A stretch of DNA of 43,972 nt from Sulfurimonas sp. Its GTDB lineage: Bacteria; Campylobacterota; Campylobacteria; Campylobacterales; Sulfurimonadaceae. Positions 43,373 to 43,972 of this stretch are shown here, one piece after another (position 1 is the first letter of the stretch; every line of letters begins with the position of its first letter). The DNA lies in the NCBI RefSeq assembly GCF_026196735.1, contig NZ_JAPHUF010000017.1:1-43972 (forward strand), given 5' to 3'. The position numbers were made by a program, and so were the translations under genes. A model generated the notes under the pieces. The model saw nothing but the letters and a program-made list of their open reading frames with translations, had not been told where the DNA came from and did not search any database.

Positions 43373-43972
43373 TACTCTAAGCTCAACACAAAAATACTTA
43401 AAAGAGTTAATAAAAGAAAAAAAAATATCACTGCCATATGCTGTTGTTGCAAACTCTCAAACAGATGGGATAGGCAGTAGAGAAAATTCTTGGAAGGGCC
43501 TGGACGGAAATCTGTTTTTATCCTTTGCAATTGCATTGGAAGATTTGCCAAAAGATTTGAAATTAGAGTCCGCATCTATATATTTTTCTTATATCTTAAA
43601 AGAGACGCTAGAAGAGTTAAATTCACAGGTTTGGATTAAATGGCCAAATGATTTTTACATAGATAATAAAAAAATCGGTGGAATGATTACAAATATAGTC
43701 GAAGATAAGCTTGTTTGCGGGGTTGGTTTAAATATAGCAAATGCACCTGAATATTTTGCCAAGTTAGACATAGAAGTAAGTAGAGATGAACTTGTTGAAA
43801 TATATTTAAAAAGAATTGAAAAAAATGTTTCATGGAAGCAAGTTTTTAGTAAGTTTAAGTTAGAATTTTACAAGAATCAAAACTTTTTTACACATAACGA
43901 AAGTTTAAGAATTTCTTTAGAAGATGCTTGTCTAAAAGACGATGGATCTATAGTAATTAATGGCAAGAGGAT
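43353..43972 (+). CDS. birA: Biotin-[acetyl-CoA-carboxylase] ligase, HTH-less, 3' end outside window
   Basis: The frame is open from TTG at 43353 to the window edge, about 206 residues. LDTLSSTQKYLKELI, then NSQTDGIGSRENSWKG (the GRGRxxxxW biotinyl-AMP loop, here with G-I-G-S-R-E-N-S-W), GNLFLSFAI, WIKWPNDFYIDNKKIGGMI, GVGLNIA. It begins with the catalytic domain, so it is a group I enzyme without DNA-binding domain and not a biotin repressor. The start is not certain: TTG-CAG-ACA overlaps the fmt end by 20 nt and the site upstream is weak, but no better start precedes LYLDT. Confidence 0.87.
   Translation, partial: MQTLYLDTLSSTQKYLKELIKEKKISLPYAVVANSQTDGIGSRENSWKGLDGNLFLSFAIALEDLPKDLKLESASIYFSYILKETLEELNSQVWIKWPNDFYIDNKKIGGMITNIVEDKLVCGVGLNIANAPEYFAKLDIEVSRDELVEIYLKRIEKNVSWKQVFSKFKLEFYKNQNFFTHNESLRISLEDACLKDDGSIVINGKR

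Overview
The window reads as chromosomal DNA of a Sulfurimonas-like member of the Campylobacterota. The genome is AT-rich. The hydrogenase genes are in the Wolinella/Helicobacter hydABCDE order. There is an ArsS-type histidine kinase, a MutS of the MutS7 type (known from this phylum, octocoral mitochondria and giant viruses), and a ProB without a PUA domain. These are family-level recognitions made by eye; no database search was run. Genes are tightly packed, with many 1-29 nt overlaps, and no gene-free stretch exceeds 200 bases. No rRNA, tRNA, CRISPR array or insertion sequence was found.

Layout. 1-663: 3' end of a large acidic, repeat-containing secreted protein that appears frameshifted near base 306. 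673-6592 (minus): its probable type I secretion system (TolC-OmpA fusion, LapB-like ABC transporter, HlyD adaptor), ending in a LuxR-type regulator. 6729-9113 (minus): phosphoenolpyruvate synthase. 9205-12237: MutS7 with a C-terminal HNH nuclease. 12334-14694: Spy/CpxP-like periplasmic protein with an ArsRS-like two-component system, preceded by four TTAA-core repeats spaced exactly 11 bp. 14691-17114: a small unknown protein, a lipoprotein, dapE and a thioredoxin-fold protein. 17194-22585: ridA with a TolC/adaptor/RND efflux operon that looks more GC-rich than its surroundings.

22656-39572 is a hydrogen-metabolism island. A TetR regulator lies 2 bp upstream of a cytoplasmic group 2-like [NiFe] hydrogenase (small subunit with a Cys-to-Asn change in the proximal-cluster motif; large subunit without a C-terminal maturation peptide). 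The membrane uptake hydrogenase hydABC follows, then hydD (protease), hydE (here recognised as a reduced HypF paralogue) and hypF. A second transcript carries a NicO-type nickel permease, hypB, hypC, hypD, hypE, hypX and hypA. The same palindrome, TGAAT-N4-ATTCA, sits on the core promoters of both the hyd and the permease/hyp transcripts, so the adjacent TetR protein is a candidate regulator of the whole island. Working model: nickel is imported and loaded by HypA/HypB, HypE/HypF make cyanide, HypC/HypD assemble Fe(CN)2CO, HypX supplies CO in the presence of oxygen, HydD trims HydB, and HydABC feeds electrons from H2 to quinone. The cytoplasmic enzyme either senses H2 or reduces a soluble carrier.

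39728-43972: housekeeping rplU-rpmA-obgE-proB-fmt-birA, with birA cut by the window edge.
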